Shown here piece by piece: positions 36,434-43,961 of a stretch of 64,000 bases of DNA. The stretch covers positions 21,327 through 85,326 of the forward strand of contig JAUNPS010000016.1 in the NCBI GenBank assembly GCA_030536575.1, written 5' to 3'. The stretch is from Eubacteriales bacterium (GTDB lineage: Bacteria; Bacillota; Clostridia; Lachnospirales; Lachnospiraceae). A program made the translations under genes and the position numbers. The notes beneath the pieces were generated by a model, which worked only from the letters and a program-made list of their open reading frames with translations, was not told where the DNA came from and did not search any database. Within the stretch, counting starts at the first letter, position 1. Every line of letters starts with the position of its first letter.

Positions 36434-36549
36434 TATGTTTGATTACCGTTTTGATTACCAGATCATTTTCTGAAAAAAGCAAAAACCGGAAAACCCAGTA
36501 AAATCTAGGCTTCCCGGCACACAAAAAACAGGGGATGAGAGAATCGAAC
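36434..36549. repeat. left attachment-site copy (attL) with 116-bp homology
   Basis: Aligned without gaps to 48508-48623. The last 43 bases are identical and include 21 bases of the tRNA-Trp 3' end. The outer part contains the tandem TTTGATTACC units (about 36439 and 36451) also found at the right end beside int; a third TTGATTACC is at 36603. These are candidate integrase arm sites. Confidence 0.8.
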
Positions 36550-37156
36550 ACTTTTGGGGAATTAAAAAAGTCAGTATTTATGCGGCTTTGCGGAATTTCG
36601 CATTGATTACCAAAAACTCAAAAAAACATTATAAAGAAAGGAAAAATTGAATACCTGATGATGATTACTTTTTATGTGGAATAGCTCACGGCTTGTTTGA
36701 GAAGTCGTGGGCTATTTTTATCTGGGATTCATTTAAATATCATTTTTCTTCTTATATCGTATCCGATATCGCTCGTAATACCCATATTTTCAGTGATTCA
36801 TTTCACTTGCTAGTTCAATTTTTTGCTTTTCAAAAATAGAGACAGTTCAAAAATAAGAATTTAATGTTCAAAATGCAATACCTATATTTTGAACTTTCAT
36901 ATCGCATGGGGTGAGACATGAAACCAAATACGGTATCGAACATATATTTGACATATGTGTTAGCCCTAAATGCATCCTACAGGCTCTTAGAGACGTCTTT
37001 GATGTTAGACGATACTTTCTCCACTGGACATATAAAAATTGATTCTAGGGTTCAAAAGATGCATCTAAGTCCAACAGTCGCATGTATAGAAGCATGGGCA
37101 CCATACACGATCACATGTGACTCTACATCCCACATGTCACCTGCTGCCGAAGTACG
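36550..37156. other. left end of the element, no convincing gene
   Basis: About 600 AT-rich bases. Holds a terminator-like hairpin AATAGCTCACG/CGTGGGCTATT (36680-36690, 36706-36716) with a T tail, and a perfect inverted repeat GTTCAAAAT/ATTTTGAAC (36866-36874, 36886-36894) preceded by further GTTCAAAA copies. An ORF at 36918-37199 overlaps Uma2 antisense and has no supporting features. Confidence 0.5.
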
Positions 37157-37699
37157 TTATAACTCTAGCTGGCTGAAGTCAATTGTTAAATCATCATAGA
37201 TGTGTACTTTGACAGAATCGGAGAACGCGTATTCTTCCAAATCATCGTGTTCAAAATCCCATACCGTAATACGCCTTTTCTCTGGGTCGACAATCCAATA
37301 TTCACGTACTTTCGCAGTACGATATTTAAAAAGTTTTATTGCATAATCCTGTTTCTTTGTGCTTGGTGAAACAATTTCAATAATCCAGTCAGGAGCGCCG
37401 TTACATCCTTTTTTATTTAGCTTGTTTTTATCGCAAATGACTGAAATATCTGGTTCTACATAGTTTATATCATCACTATTTAGAAATACGGCGAATGGAG
37501 CGGGATAAACTTTGCAGGAACCATTTTTGGAACGAATATAGTTTCCGATTTCTAAGCCCAGCCAATAGGATATTTCCTGATGTATCCTACTTGGAGGAGC
37601 CATGTAGTAAATCTGTCCATCAATCAATTCAGCCCTGTCGCCTTCTGGCAGAGCGTAAATATCATCAATCGTATAAATCTTTTCTTGTGCTAATGCCAT
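37157..37699 (-). CDS. Uma2-family (DUF820) PD-(D/E)XK endonuclease-like protein
   Basis: 180 residues. Seen: YTIDDIYALPEGDRAELIDGQ at the start, EISYWLGLEIGNYI, VEPDISVIC (metal Asp), and APDWIIEIVSPSTKKQDYAIKL near 108-129 carrying the catalytic Glu and Lys. Common in cyanobacteria and mobile elements; biological role unsettled, possibly DNA-targeting cargo. Ribosome site AAAGGATG on the minus strand. Confidence 0.85.
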   Translation of the reverse strand: MALAQEKIYTIDDIYALPEGDRAELIDGQIYYMAPPSRIHQEISYWLGLEIGNYIRSKNGSCKVYPAPFAVFLNSDDINYVEPDISVICDKNKLNKKGCNGAPDWIIEIVSPSTKKQDYAIKLFKYRTAKVREYWIVDPEKRRITVWDFEHDDLEEYAFSDSVKVHIYDDLTIDFSQLEL

Positions 37700-37804
37700 A
37701 GGTACACATCCTTTCTTTAATCGTTTAACTGTAGTGTGTTAAATATTAAGGTTTAAAATTCGAGTCAGTTTAAAAATGAATCAGCTTATAAGGGTAGATA
37801 AAAA

Positions 37805-38032
37805 TCACGCTTCAGTCTCGGTTTTAACTTGCCCCCGGTCATGTTCCATTGTTTCTTTGATGGCACGGCGAATAAAGGTATTTGTACTTTCACCCATGGT
37901 TTGCGCGTGTTCCTGTATGATAGGTTTTTCGCCTTTTTCTACTCTAATTTTAATTTCATCATAATTATTTTTCATATATTTTGCTACAGCTTTTTGTTGC
38001 GCCTTACTAACTTTAGTTTTTTCAATAGCCAT
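37805..38032 (-). CDS. ribbon-helix-helix DNA-binding protein
   Basis: 75 residues: KVSKAQQKAVAKYMKNNYDEIKI (basic helix and strand), then GESTNTFIRRAIKETME, the classical RHH helix pair of Arc/CopG-like repressors. Probably an autorepressor or antitoxin-like regulator; no toxin is adjacent unless Uma2, about 100 bases downstream, is its partner. Its promoter and the divergent promoter share a three-box operator region. Confidence 0.78.
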   Translation of the reverse strand: MAIEKTKVSKAQQKAVAKYMKNNYDEIKIRVEKGEKPIIQEHAQTMGESTNTFIRRAIKETMEHDRGQVKTETEA

Positions 38033-38088
38033 TTATTATTTTCCGTCCTCTCTTCGATCAACAGCTATATTTCTTCTAGGTTACCATA

Positions 38089-38205
38089 ATTATACCACAA
38101 AATTATATAGGGTACAATATAAAAAAGTCTCAAAAATATCACTATATATCGGGTACAATATTGTACATAATGTCAATTGATCTATCGGGTACGATATAGT
38201 ATAAT
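38089..38205. promoter_or_regulatory. divergent promoters with three GGGTACRATAT operator boxes
   Basis: Boxes at 38110-38120, 38151-38161 and 38187-38197. Leftward promoter: -35 TTGTAC (complement 38112-38117, inside box 1), 17-bp spacer, -10 TATAAT (complement 38089-38094). Rightward promoter: -35 TTGATC (38177-38182), 17-bp spacer containing box 3, -10 TATAAT (38200-38205). Box 2 extends into the perfect palindrome GTACAATATTGTAC (38153-38166). Probably repressed by the adjacent RHH protein. Confidence 0.65.
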
Positions 38206-38286
38206 AACATCATAAAGAACAAACAACAAAACACCAGCCGGACAGCCAAACAAATAGGGCAGCCCGCAAAACTAGGAGGTTTGACA

Positions 38287-38511
38287 ATGAGAAAACATTA
38301 CACACTTTTCACAGAGATTAAAGGCCGTACCGAAACATCAAGCTATGAACTTGACATGTGGGGCGAAACCCCTTCAGAAATCATCCAGGCAGCAGTGAAA
38401 TTAATGTTATACCTGGTAGATTGCCTGGACGGATGTAAGGATACAGGTCTTACCTGTCACTACGTGGTAACAGATGATGATTCCAATAAAATCTGCGATT
38501 TCACATTTTAA
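38287..38511 (+). CDS. small protein of unknown function, 74 aa
   Basis: Start ATG 38287, 6 bases after AGGAGGT; the TTG at 38281 is part of that spacing. Sequence begins MRKHYTLFTEIKGRTETSS and ends in a short beta segment (YVVTDDDSNKICDFTF). Soluble, one central helix. First gene of the rightward transcript of the element. Not recognised. Confidence 0.65.
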   Translation: MRKHYTLFTEIKGRTETSSYELDMWGETPSEIIQAAVKLMLYLVDCLDGCKDTGLTCHYVVTDDDSNKICDFTF

Positions 38512-38626
38512 ACGACACAAACTAACAACCGGACAGCCGAAAGCTTCCCAAACCTGAACCCATATACCTGTGAGGAAGTATCCGCTAGGAAGAACGATAG
38601 TCAGGAAGATGGTTCAGGGGTTGTAA

Positions 38627-38932
38627 ATGAATCAGGAAAGAAGGATGAACGTTATGTGTAGAACTATGAATGAACTTGAAAGAACCGTAGCCGATTACCG
38701 AAGCATGAAAGCTCTTTTAGAAGAAATCACCGAAGAAGTTAAGTTCCTTGAACGTGAAATCATCGGATACCTGGACATGAATGAGAAGCTTTCCGAAACA
38801 GGTAAGGACTTTACCGTAAAGGTTTCCACCTGTGAACGCCGGACACTTGACAGCAAGCGGCTGGAAGCTGACTTAGGAAGTCTTTCAGAATACCAACGGG
38901 TCAGCCAATATAGAAGGTTATATGTACGTTGA
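38627..38932 (+). CDS. coiled-coil protein of unknown function, 101 aa
   Basis: Helical and charged, with a coiled-coil stretch at about 12-55 (MNELERTVADYRSMKALLEE). Three possible starts (38627, 38648, 38657); the last, 9 bases after AGAAGG, is as likely as the first. A leader with the inverted repeat CCTGAACC/GGTTCAGG (38553-38560, 38611-38618) precedes it. Not recognised; resembles small accessory genes of plasmids and phage satellites. Confidence 0.6.
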   Translation: MNQERRMNVMCRTMNELERTVADYRSMKALLEEITEEVKFLEREIIGYLDMNEKLSETGKDFTVKVSTCERRTLDSKRLEADLGSLSEYQRVSQYRRLYVR

Positions 38933-38984
38933 TTTCGATACCCCTTCCCGGTAGGCGGTCAGACCGGGAGAAAGTGAGGAACGT

Positions 38985-39635
38985 ATGAAACAGTTGACGA
39001 ACTACCAGAGAGCTGCACAGTACCTGAAGAAAGTGTTCAAGCTGGTCAATGAGGAATATTTCAACAGTCAGTTAGAAGTACCGACGATTACAATCCAGTC
39101 GACTGCTGCCGCCTACGGCCATGTATCGGTAAATAAAGTCTGGTATAACGCTGAGGAAGCAAGCCGGGAGCTGAACATTTCTGCTGACTACCTGAATCGC
39201 CCGATTGAAAATATCGTTGCTACGTTGATTCACGAGGGGTGCCATTTGTGGGCTATGCAGAACGGGATAAAAGATACAAGCAACAGGGGGATTTATCATA
39301 ATGCCAGGTTCAGGGAACTGGCGGAAGAACGGGGATTGGTAATTAGCCGCCATGAACTCTATGGCTGGACTGTTACCGAACCCGGTGAACGTACACTTGA
39401 CTTCTGCATTGCAAACGGCTTACAGGATATCCAGTTATTCCGGCAGACTGCTGCCAGCTTCCCTACAGGAATCCCGAAAGCGGGGGACGGGGCTGGGATT
39501 ATCCGCCCGGTGCCGAAAAAACCGTCCTGTAGCCGGAAATATGTCTGTCCCTGCTGCGGGAACATTGCTAGGACAACGAAAGAAATGAACTTAATCTGCG
39601 GGGACTGTGAGGTGCAAATGATATGGGAAGCGTAA
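38985..39635 (+). CDS. SprT-like zinc metalloprotease-family protein
   Basis: 216 residues. Seen: NEEYFNSQLEVPTITIQ, then the zinc motif HEGCH at 83-87 (HExxH), a downstream HNARFRELAEERG, and a C-terminal zinc ribbon (CPCCG...CGDC). SprT/Spartan-fold proteins cleave DNA-protein crosslinks in other organisms; on mobile elements such proteins are common but uncharacterised. A role in handling a covalently bound replication or recombination protein is conjecture. Confidence 0.82.
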   Translation: MKQLTNYQRAAQYLKKVFKLVNEEYFNSQLEVPTITIQSTAAAYGHVSVNKVWYNAEEASRELNISADYLNRPIENIVATLIHEGCHLWAMQNGIKDTSNRGIYHNARFRELAEERGLVISRHELYGWTVTEPGERTLDFCIANGLQDIQLFRQTAASFPTGIPKAGDGAGIIRPVPKKPSCSRKYVCPCCGNIARTTKEMNLICGDCEVQMIWEA

Positions 39636-39805
39636 AGATTCAGGAAAATGTCTTCGGCGTAGAGAATACGCCGAAGGGTGTAAAGGCCGGGAAAAGCTTT
39701 GTCAGGCATCCGCCCTTAAACTTTAAGGGCGGTGATATCCCCTGGTTTGATGATACGAAACTGATTCGGAAAGAACCTAAAAAGGATGGTGGTATGGATG
39801 AATAA
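39623..39805 (+). CDS. small protein of unknown function, 60 aa
   Basis: Starts inside the last codons of the SprT-like gene, 8 bases after GAGGTG, and ends overlapping the next gene, a packing that supports translation. Basic, with no membrane segment (FVRHPPLNFKGGDIPWFDD). Not recognised. Confidence 0.5.
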   Translation: MGSVKIQENVFGVENTPKGVKAGKSFVRHPPLNFKGGDIPWFDDTKLIRKEPKKDGGMDE

Positions 39806-40382
39806 AGCATTATTCCAAGAATGGATGCAGCAGGGCAGGCGGATGATGCTCGGATGGGACAGCGGTACATATATCTGTCAGGATACCGAAGTACAGGAAC
39901 AGGGGGATTCGATAGAGATTGGCACGGATGCGTTCCGTCTGACATTCCCAAAAGCCGTAAGGGTGCAGCGGGAGCACGGTGGGATTTTCCGCTTAGGATT
40001 ACCGGATGGCAATTCCATGGCCGTTGCATCCTATCCGGACAGCCTACAGCACTTTATCTGTCGGATGAACCGGGCTTCGAAAATCCAGGTGCAGTTCCCT
40101 AATGGGATGAAAGCCTGGATTGAAGTCCCGCATTATGCATGGGTATGTGAATGCAGCGGGGAACTGCTCATTGCGTCACAGGATGCGTCTTTAGCGGTCG
40201 GACAGGTTACGGATGCGGAACTTTATGACTCAGAAGGTTGTTGGGATTTATTCCGTCTGACAGTCTTTGACGGGAGCACGGTAGAAGTGAAGCTTTTTGG
40301 CAATGACACGTTAGGGGCACGGCTTGCCACCGGATTGTTTGAAATGCCTGGCTCCTTTGAAGCAGCAGACAGCAACTATTAG
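39798..40382 (+). CDS. protein of unknown function, 194 aa
   Basis: Start ATG 39798, overlapping the previous stop by 8 bases; an in-frame ATG at 39786 is possible. Begins MNKALFQEWMQQGRRMMLGW; mainly beta predicted, with several Trp and Tyr residues. No signal peptide, zinc motif or catalytic signature that I can see. Third in the SprT-containing run; function unknown. Confidence 0.65.
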   Translation: MNKALFQEWMQQGRRMMLGWDSGTYICQDTEVQEQGDSIEIGTDAFRLTFPKAVRVQREHGGIFRLGLPDGNSMAVASYPDSLQHFICRMNRASKIQVQFPNGMKAWIEVPHYAWVCECSGELLIASQDASLAVGQVTDAELYDSEGCWDLFRLTVFDGSTVEVKLFGNDTLGARLATGLFEMPGSFEAADSNY

Positions 40383-40539
40383 GGCAGCAGGCGCTTGACT
40401 ATTAAGCGCGAAACAGGGGTAAAAATCGGTTTTCATCCATTGAGGGTACATTTATTACCCTAAAGCCTAAAAACGCGGAATAGATGGAATTACCCCTATA
40501 AAACTCATTGTGGGTAACTATAAAAGGAGTGTATTAATT

Positions 40540-40824
40540 ATGAGCAAAAAGAAACTGAAAAAATTGGTTAGAATCATTGAATCTTTTAACAAGCTACAGG
40601 TGGAATCACTGGATTCTCGTATGAGAGCGATTATGGATATCTATGAGGTTCGGATTATAACGAATATGGGTAACGAAGAAATTTGGATTTATATGGATGA
40701 GGACTGTAAAGCCATTGTCACTTTGGGGTGTATTGATGGTTACGAGATTCTGAATTATCGCACCCCGATGGGAATCGATGTGATTACGCACGGGGAACTG
40801 CCGCTGCGCCTGACGCTTGTGTAG
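40540..40824 (+). CDS. small protein of unknown function, 94 aa
   Basis: Start ATG 40540, 10 bases after AAAAGGAG. Sequence MSKKKLKKLVRIIESFNKLQ, then a beta-rich half (IYEVRIITNMGNEEIWIYMDED). Not recognised. A hairpin-prone 150-base gap precedes it (GCGCTT/AAGCGC, AGGGTA/TACCCT). Confidence 0.6.
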   Translation: MSKKKLKKLVRIIESFNKLQVESLDSRMRAIMDIYEVRIITNMGNEEIWIYMDEDCKAIVTLGCIDGYEILNYRTPMGIDVITHGELPLRLTLV

Positions 40825-41018
40825 TCCGGAAAAGTACACTTTTTCAGACAGGCATCCAAGAGCAGGAAAATCGGTATGGAAAAGTTCCGTTTGGAATTTC
40901 TGGACAGTCTGGAAATGGACGGGACTTTTCCAGACGGATGAACCTTGAAAATAGAATAGACTTTACATCTGGGATGTGGTATAATTTCAAAACAGTCAGG
41001 ACATTTGGAGGTGGTTCA

Positions 41019-41240
41019 ATGGATAACGAAATTAAGGACATGCTGAATGCAATTATTGAAGAAATCGGGGACGTTGAGGAACGGATGAACAGGCGTTTTG
41101 GAAAGATTGATTCAAAATTGGAAAGCCTGAGCTATGAGGTCAGCGCCTGTAAGCTGGAAAGAGATTCCTTTTCATTACTGCTGAAAAAGATAGACATGTT
41201 AGAAAAACGGGTTGAGGAACTGGAAAAAAAGACCGCATGA
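41019..41240 (+). CDS. small coiled-coil protein, 73 aa
   Basis: Start ATG 41019 behind TGGAGGTGG; upstream extended -10 TGGTATAAT ends at 40985. Almost entirely helical with heptads (MDNEIKDMLNAIIEEIGDVE, then MLEKRVEELEKK). Similar short coiled-coil proteins occur widely in Clostridia without known function. Followed by its own terminator. Confidence 0.65.
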   Translation: MDNEIKDMLNAIIEEIGDVEERMNRRFGKIDSKLESLSYEVSACKLERDSFSLLLKKIDMLEKRVEELEKKTA

Positions 41241-41322
41241 TTTTGAAATAATGGATAAGAGATATCCAGATTTTATTTAGAAACTATGACTCGACCAAAA
41301 GGCATAGGAATAAAAGATAAGG

Positions 41323-41358
41323 GTGTAAAGTCTTTACTATAGGGCTTTACACTTTTTT
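41323..41358 (+). terminator. terminator after the coiled-coil gene
   Basis: Perfect stem GTGTAAAG/CTTTACAC (41323-41330, 41345-41352), then TTTTTT. Confidence 0.85.
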
Positions 41359-41379
41359 ATTAGAGAAGAGGTGCGTTAT

Positions 41380-41536
41380 ATGGAGGATATGCAGATAAAC
41401 AGGGGGGGTACGTGCCACCTACATAGAGCTTCGGAAATTCTACCAGAAGGACATGGCGGTTCATTTAATCGCTGGGAAGTACCAGATTCCTCACTGGAAA
41501 GTAATTGAAATTTTAAGGCGCAGCGGGCTTTGGTAA
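41380..41536 (+). pseudogene. frameshifted small ORF with a G7 tract
   Basis: ATG 41380 reads MEDMQINRGG, then leaves frame after seven G residues (41402-41408). Removing one G would give a 51-residue protein continuing VRATYIELRKFYQKDMAVHL and ending RRSGLW at 41536, directly before the serine recombinase. Either a pseudogene, a slippage-controlled gene, or an assembly error in the homopolymer. Confidence 0.4.
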
Positions 41537-41547
41537 AGGGGGATACG

Positions 41548-42183
41548 ATGGCAACGATTTATTATGGCCGTGTCAGCAGCAAAGACCAGAATCTTGCACG
41601 GCAGATAGAAGCATTTAAGCGTCTTGGGGCGGACGACAGCGAGATTATCACGGATAAAGAATCCGGGAAGAATTTTGAACGTGAAGGATACCAGGCATTG
41701 AAATCGGTCATGGGGCTGCGAAAAGGCGATACTTTGGTAGTAAAGGAACTTGACCGCCTGGGGCGGAATAAATCTGCAATTAAGGAAGAACTTGAGTACT
41801 GGAAGAAAAAAGGTGTCCGTGTAAAGGTTATCGACCTGCCCACAACGATGATGGATATACCGGACGGGCAGGACTGGATTCTGGACATGGTAAATAATAT
41901 CCTGATTGAGGTGCTGGGAGCCATTGCGGAACAGGAGCGGTTAAAGATTCGAAGCCGCCAGGCGGAAGGGATTACGGCAATGCCACGGAAGGATGGGAAG
42001 AAAGTTTCGGTAAGGACTGGGAAAGCGGTCGGGCGTCCGTCTAAGGTGGATGATAAGGTTTTCTGTGAAGAATATAAGCGCGTAGAGAGCGGGGAGCTTC
42101 GGCCTGGGGAATTTAGGAAGCATTTGGGGATTAGCAAAGCAACTTACTATGAGTACCGGAAGCGGTTAAACCTTAAGGTTTAA
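41548..42183 (+). CDS. serine recombinase (resolvase/invertase type)
   Basis: 211 residues. Seen: YYGRVSSKDQNLARQIEAF with the nucleophile Ser10, LVVKELDRLGRNKSAIKEEL near 67-86, EQERLKIRSRQAEGI near 130-144, and a C-terminal helix-turn-helix (LGISKATYYEYRKRL). Size and layout match Tn3-type resolvases and Hin-type invertases. May resolve multimers of the excised element or act on the palindromes that lie just downstream. Start ATG 41548 after AAAGGGGG. Confidence 0.88.
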   Translation: MATIYYGRVSSKDQNLARQIEAFKRLGADDSEIITDKESGKNFEREGYQALKSVMGLRKGDTLVVKELDRLGRNKSAIKEELEYWKKKGVRVKVIDLPTTMMDIPDGQDWILDMVNNILIEVLGAIAEQERLKIRSRQAEGITAMPRKDGKKVSVRTGKAVGRPSKVDDKVFCEEYKRVESGELRPGEFRKHLGISKATYYEYRKRLNLKV

Positions 42184-42193
42184 AATTACGGTT

Positions 42194-42209
42194 AGGCAAA
42201 ATTTTGCCT
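42194..42209. repeat. palindrome 1, 16 bp
   Basis: AGGCAAAATTTTGCCT, perfect. Lies 10 bases after the serine recombinase stop. First of four palindromes with the same AAAATTTT-centred core within 1.8 kb. Confidence 0.85.
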
Positions 42210-42278
42210 GGCCATACCGATACCAAAAGCAGCTATGGAAAAATTTCCACATCTGCTCGAACCTGGGAAGCACATGAT

Positions 42279-42607
42279 TTTATTATGAGGAAATATCCGT
42301 CCGTGATGCCGAACATCAACTGAACCTGGAAATCTCAGAGAATACTCAAAGGATGAATTTTAACCGCGAAGAGCGAGTTGAATTTACGCGGCAGTTGGAA
42401 CAGATCGAAGCGTTAAAGGCTAAAGAACGGAAAGAAGCCAATCTTATGCAAAATCAAACTTCCACCGATACGCAAAATTTTGCGTATCGGGAGGAATTAG
42501 GAATGTCCCGTGATATCGCCGCTAAAAAGGCCGGTTATGGCTCCGGTGAGCAGTATCGCAAGGAAAAATTCATCGTCGATCACTCGGATGAACTGTCTTA
42601 CCGATAG
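42279..42607 (+). pseudogene. C-terminal-region fragment of a ParB-like protein
   Basis: Open frame after a TGA at 42276. Reads EEISVRDAEHQLNLEISENT, then MNFNREERVEFTRQLEQIEA (ATG 42353), AAKKAGYGSGEQYRKEKFIV, stop at 42607. This resembles the stretch after the ParB nuclease-like domain of ParB/KorB-type proteins; the N-terminal domain is absent. Palindrome 2 lies in frame inside it, and the stop codon is supplied by palindrome 3. Could still make an 84-residue peptide from 42353. Confidence 0.55.
42465..42490. repeat. palindrome 2, 26 bp perfect, inside an ORF
   Basis: Each arm reads CCGATACGCAAAA; the second is its exact reverse complement. It is in frame within the ParB-like fragment (coding about DTQNFAY). 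Confidence 0.88.
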
Positions 42608-42628
42608 CCCAAATTTTGGCTATCGGTA
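42599..42628. repeat. palindrome 3, 30 bp, terminating the ParB-like frame
   Basis: Arms TACCGATAGCC and GGCTATCGGTA (11 bp each) around CAAATTTT. The TAG within the left arm ends the ParB-like frame. Confidence 0.85.
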
Positions 42629-42687
42629 TAAAAGCTAAGACCGGGAAACTGTTTCCAGATTCTCGGTCTATTAATCAATGCTTTATG

Positions 42688-42843
42688 CTATGCCGTTTTT
42701 TCTTTGTCCAGTGCCTTTACTTCATCGAGAGAAAGACCAGCATATTCAGCAATCTTTTCAATTGGCAGAGTGCCATCAGACAACATTCGTCTAGCAACTT
42801 CTCTCAGTGATTCTTTTCGCATATCCTCCATAGCTTTGCACAT
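42688..42843 (-). CDS. C-terminal part of a split Rpn protein, 51 aa
   Basis: Reads MCKAMEDMRKESLREVARRM and continues ...LPIEKIAEYAGLSLDEVKAL, the helical C-terminal region of Rpn/PDDEXK_2 proteins. It is separated from the nuclease part (43103-43792) by an insertion. The insertion end supplies AAAGGAG 5 bases before this ATG, so the piece can be translated on its own. In E. coli, rpn genes make small C-terminal proteins from internal starts that block the nuclease; this piece could play that role. Confidence 0.6.
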   Translation of the reverse strand: MCKAMEDMRKESLREVARRMLSDGTLPIEKIAEYAGLSLDEVKALDKEKTA

Positions 42844-43142
42844 ACTAACTCCTTTCATATCCCAACCTTTTAGAACAGATGTATTAAAAATCAGATTTTA
42901 CAAGCAATATAGTTTAGATTTTATTTTGACCGTTACTCTCGAAAATAATGAACCAACGGCACAAAACAAGATTCTCCAACCTATTTTTCACAATTAAATA
43001 CATTTGAAATGCGGTATTAAAAAAATTAAAATCCAAACTTTCAATCGAGAAAAATACTTAAATGCTATGTTTTCTTAATGAAAAGTTTGGATATGAAAGG
43101 AGTTAGTATGTGTACTGAAATCCAAACGTTTGGATTTCCTTA
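42844..43142. mobile_element. 299-bp insertion splitting the rpn gene
   Basis: Flanked by CACAT on both sides (42839-42843 and 43143-43147). Contains long inverted repeats: from 42839, CACATACTAACTCCTTTCAT..., mirrored near 43085-43112, each with an outward AAAGGAG and ATG. At the right end lies the perfect palindrome AAATCCAAACGTTTGGATTT (43118-43137). No ORF of note inside. May be one MITE or two nested insertions. Confidence 0.55.
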
Positions 43143-43792
43143 CACATGACTGCGATCCCCTCCTTACTTTCTTTGAAAAATCTTACCCTGTCAGCCAATA
43201 CATCATAGTACATATCCGATGGACTCGTACAGGAAAAGTCATGCATGAGTTTCCCTATCGGCGTTTCATCCCGATACGCGCCATTTACATACAGGATATG
43301 TGAACCATCGTCAAACCTTTCACCTGTATCTAAGAAGCAACGTTCAATCTGGTATAAAGGTTTTCCTTTTTTCATCACATCATTCTCGGTGATGAAAATA
43401 ACAAAGGCTTCCGGGAGCGTATCAAAATCTTCGCCTTTTTCTAAAAGATTCGCGTCCAGCATGCTACAGTTGTAGCGGGCGCGTCTTCTTCCTGCTCCTT
43501 TGTCCGCACGTTGGATTTCCACATTTATTTTACGCCCGGTGCTGTCCGTGGCCAGTATGTCCAGCTTTACGGAACGGTTCAGGAGATTTTCCACAAAGAC
43601 TTGCGTGCGTACATCCACCACTTTTAAATCCGGTTTGTCCAGTACAATCCGCAATACCAGTTCAATGCACTCGGTATTTCCCTCAAAACATTTCGTCAGG
43701 AAATCATCATCAAGCAGACGAAAATTTTTAAGGCGCTGCAAGTCTTCCTGATGTTTCCGGTCTATTGTATCCGTTACTGTCAAAATTCCCAC
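43103..43792 (-). CDS. Rpn/PDDEXK_2-family nuclease, N-terminal part of a split gene
   Basis: 229 residues. Seen: LKNFRLLDDDFLTKCFEGNT at the start, the catalytic region VKLDILATDSTGRKINVEIQ (Asp and Glu-X-Gln), and FVIFITENDVMKKGKPLYQI. The protein leaves homology after GIAVMCKE, the last residues (IQTFGFQYTY) being encoded by the inserted sequence. Rpn proteins are DNA nucleases once annotated as transposases and implicated in phage defence. The nuclease domain is intact, so it may remain active. Confidence 0.8.
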   Translation of the reverse strand: MGILTVTDTIDRKHQEDLQRLKNFRLLDDDFLTKCFEGNTECIELVLRIVLDKPDLKVVDVRTQVFVENLLNRSVKLDILATDSTGRKINVEIQRADKGAGRRRARYNCSMLDANLLEKGEDFDTLPEAFVIFITENDVMKKGKPLYQIERCFLDTGERFDDGSHILYVNGAYRDETPIGKLMHDFSCTSPSDMYYDVLADRVRFFKESKEGIAVMCKEIQTFGFQYTY

Positions 43793-43961
43793 CCGCTTTC
43801 TTTTTGATTTCTATATCTTCATACTATCACAAAGTGTAGGGAATTACAAGGTGAAAAGAATATTTTTGCATAAATAATTTTAATAAGAGTATATGTAAGG
43901 AATGGTGTGTGGAAAGAAAAGCGTGGGGCTTTGGGTGAGAATGTTATTACAATGGGATATG

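Noticed and set aside
36918-37199. Plus-strand ORF of 93 codons at the left end of the element
   Set aside because: Its end is antisense to the well-supported Uma2 gene; composition is not protein-like and no homology is recognisable.
42616-42997. Plus-strand ORFs of 64 and 97 codons
   Set aside because: Antisense to the C-terminal rpn piece and to the inserted element; no ribosome sites.
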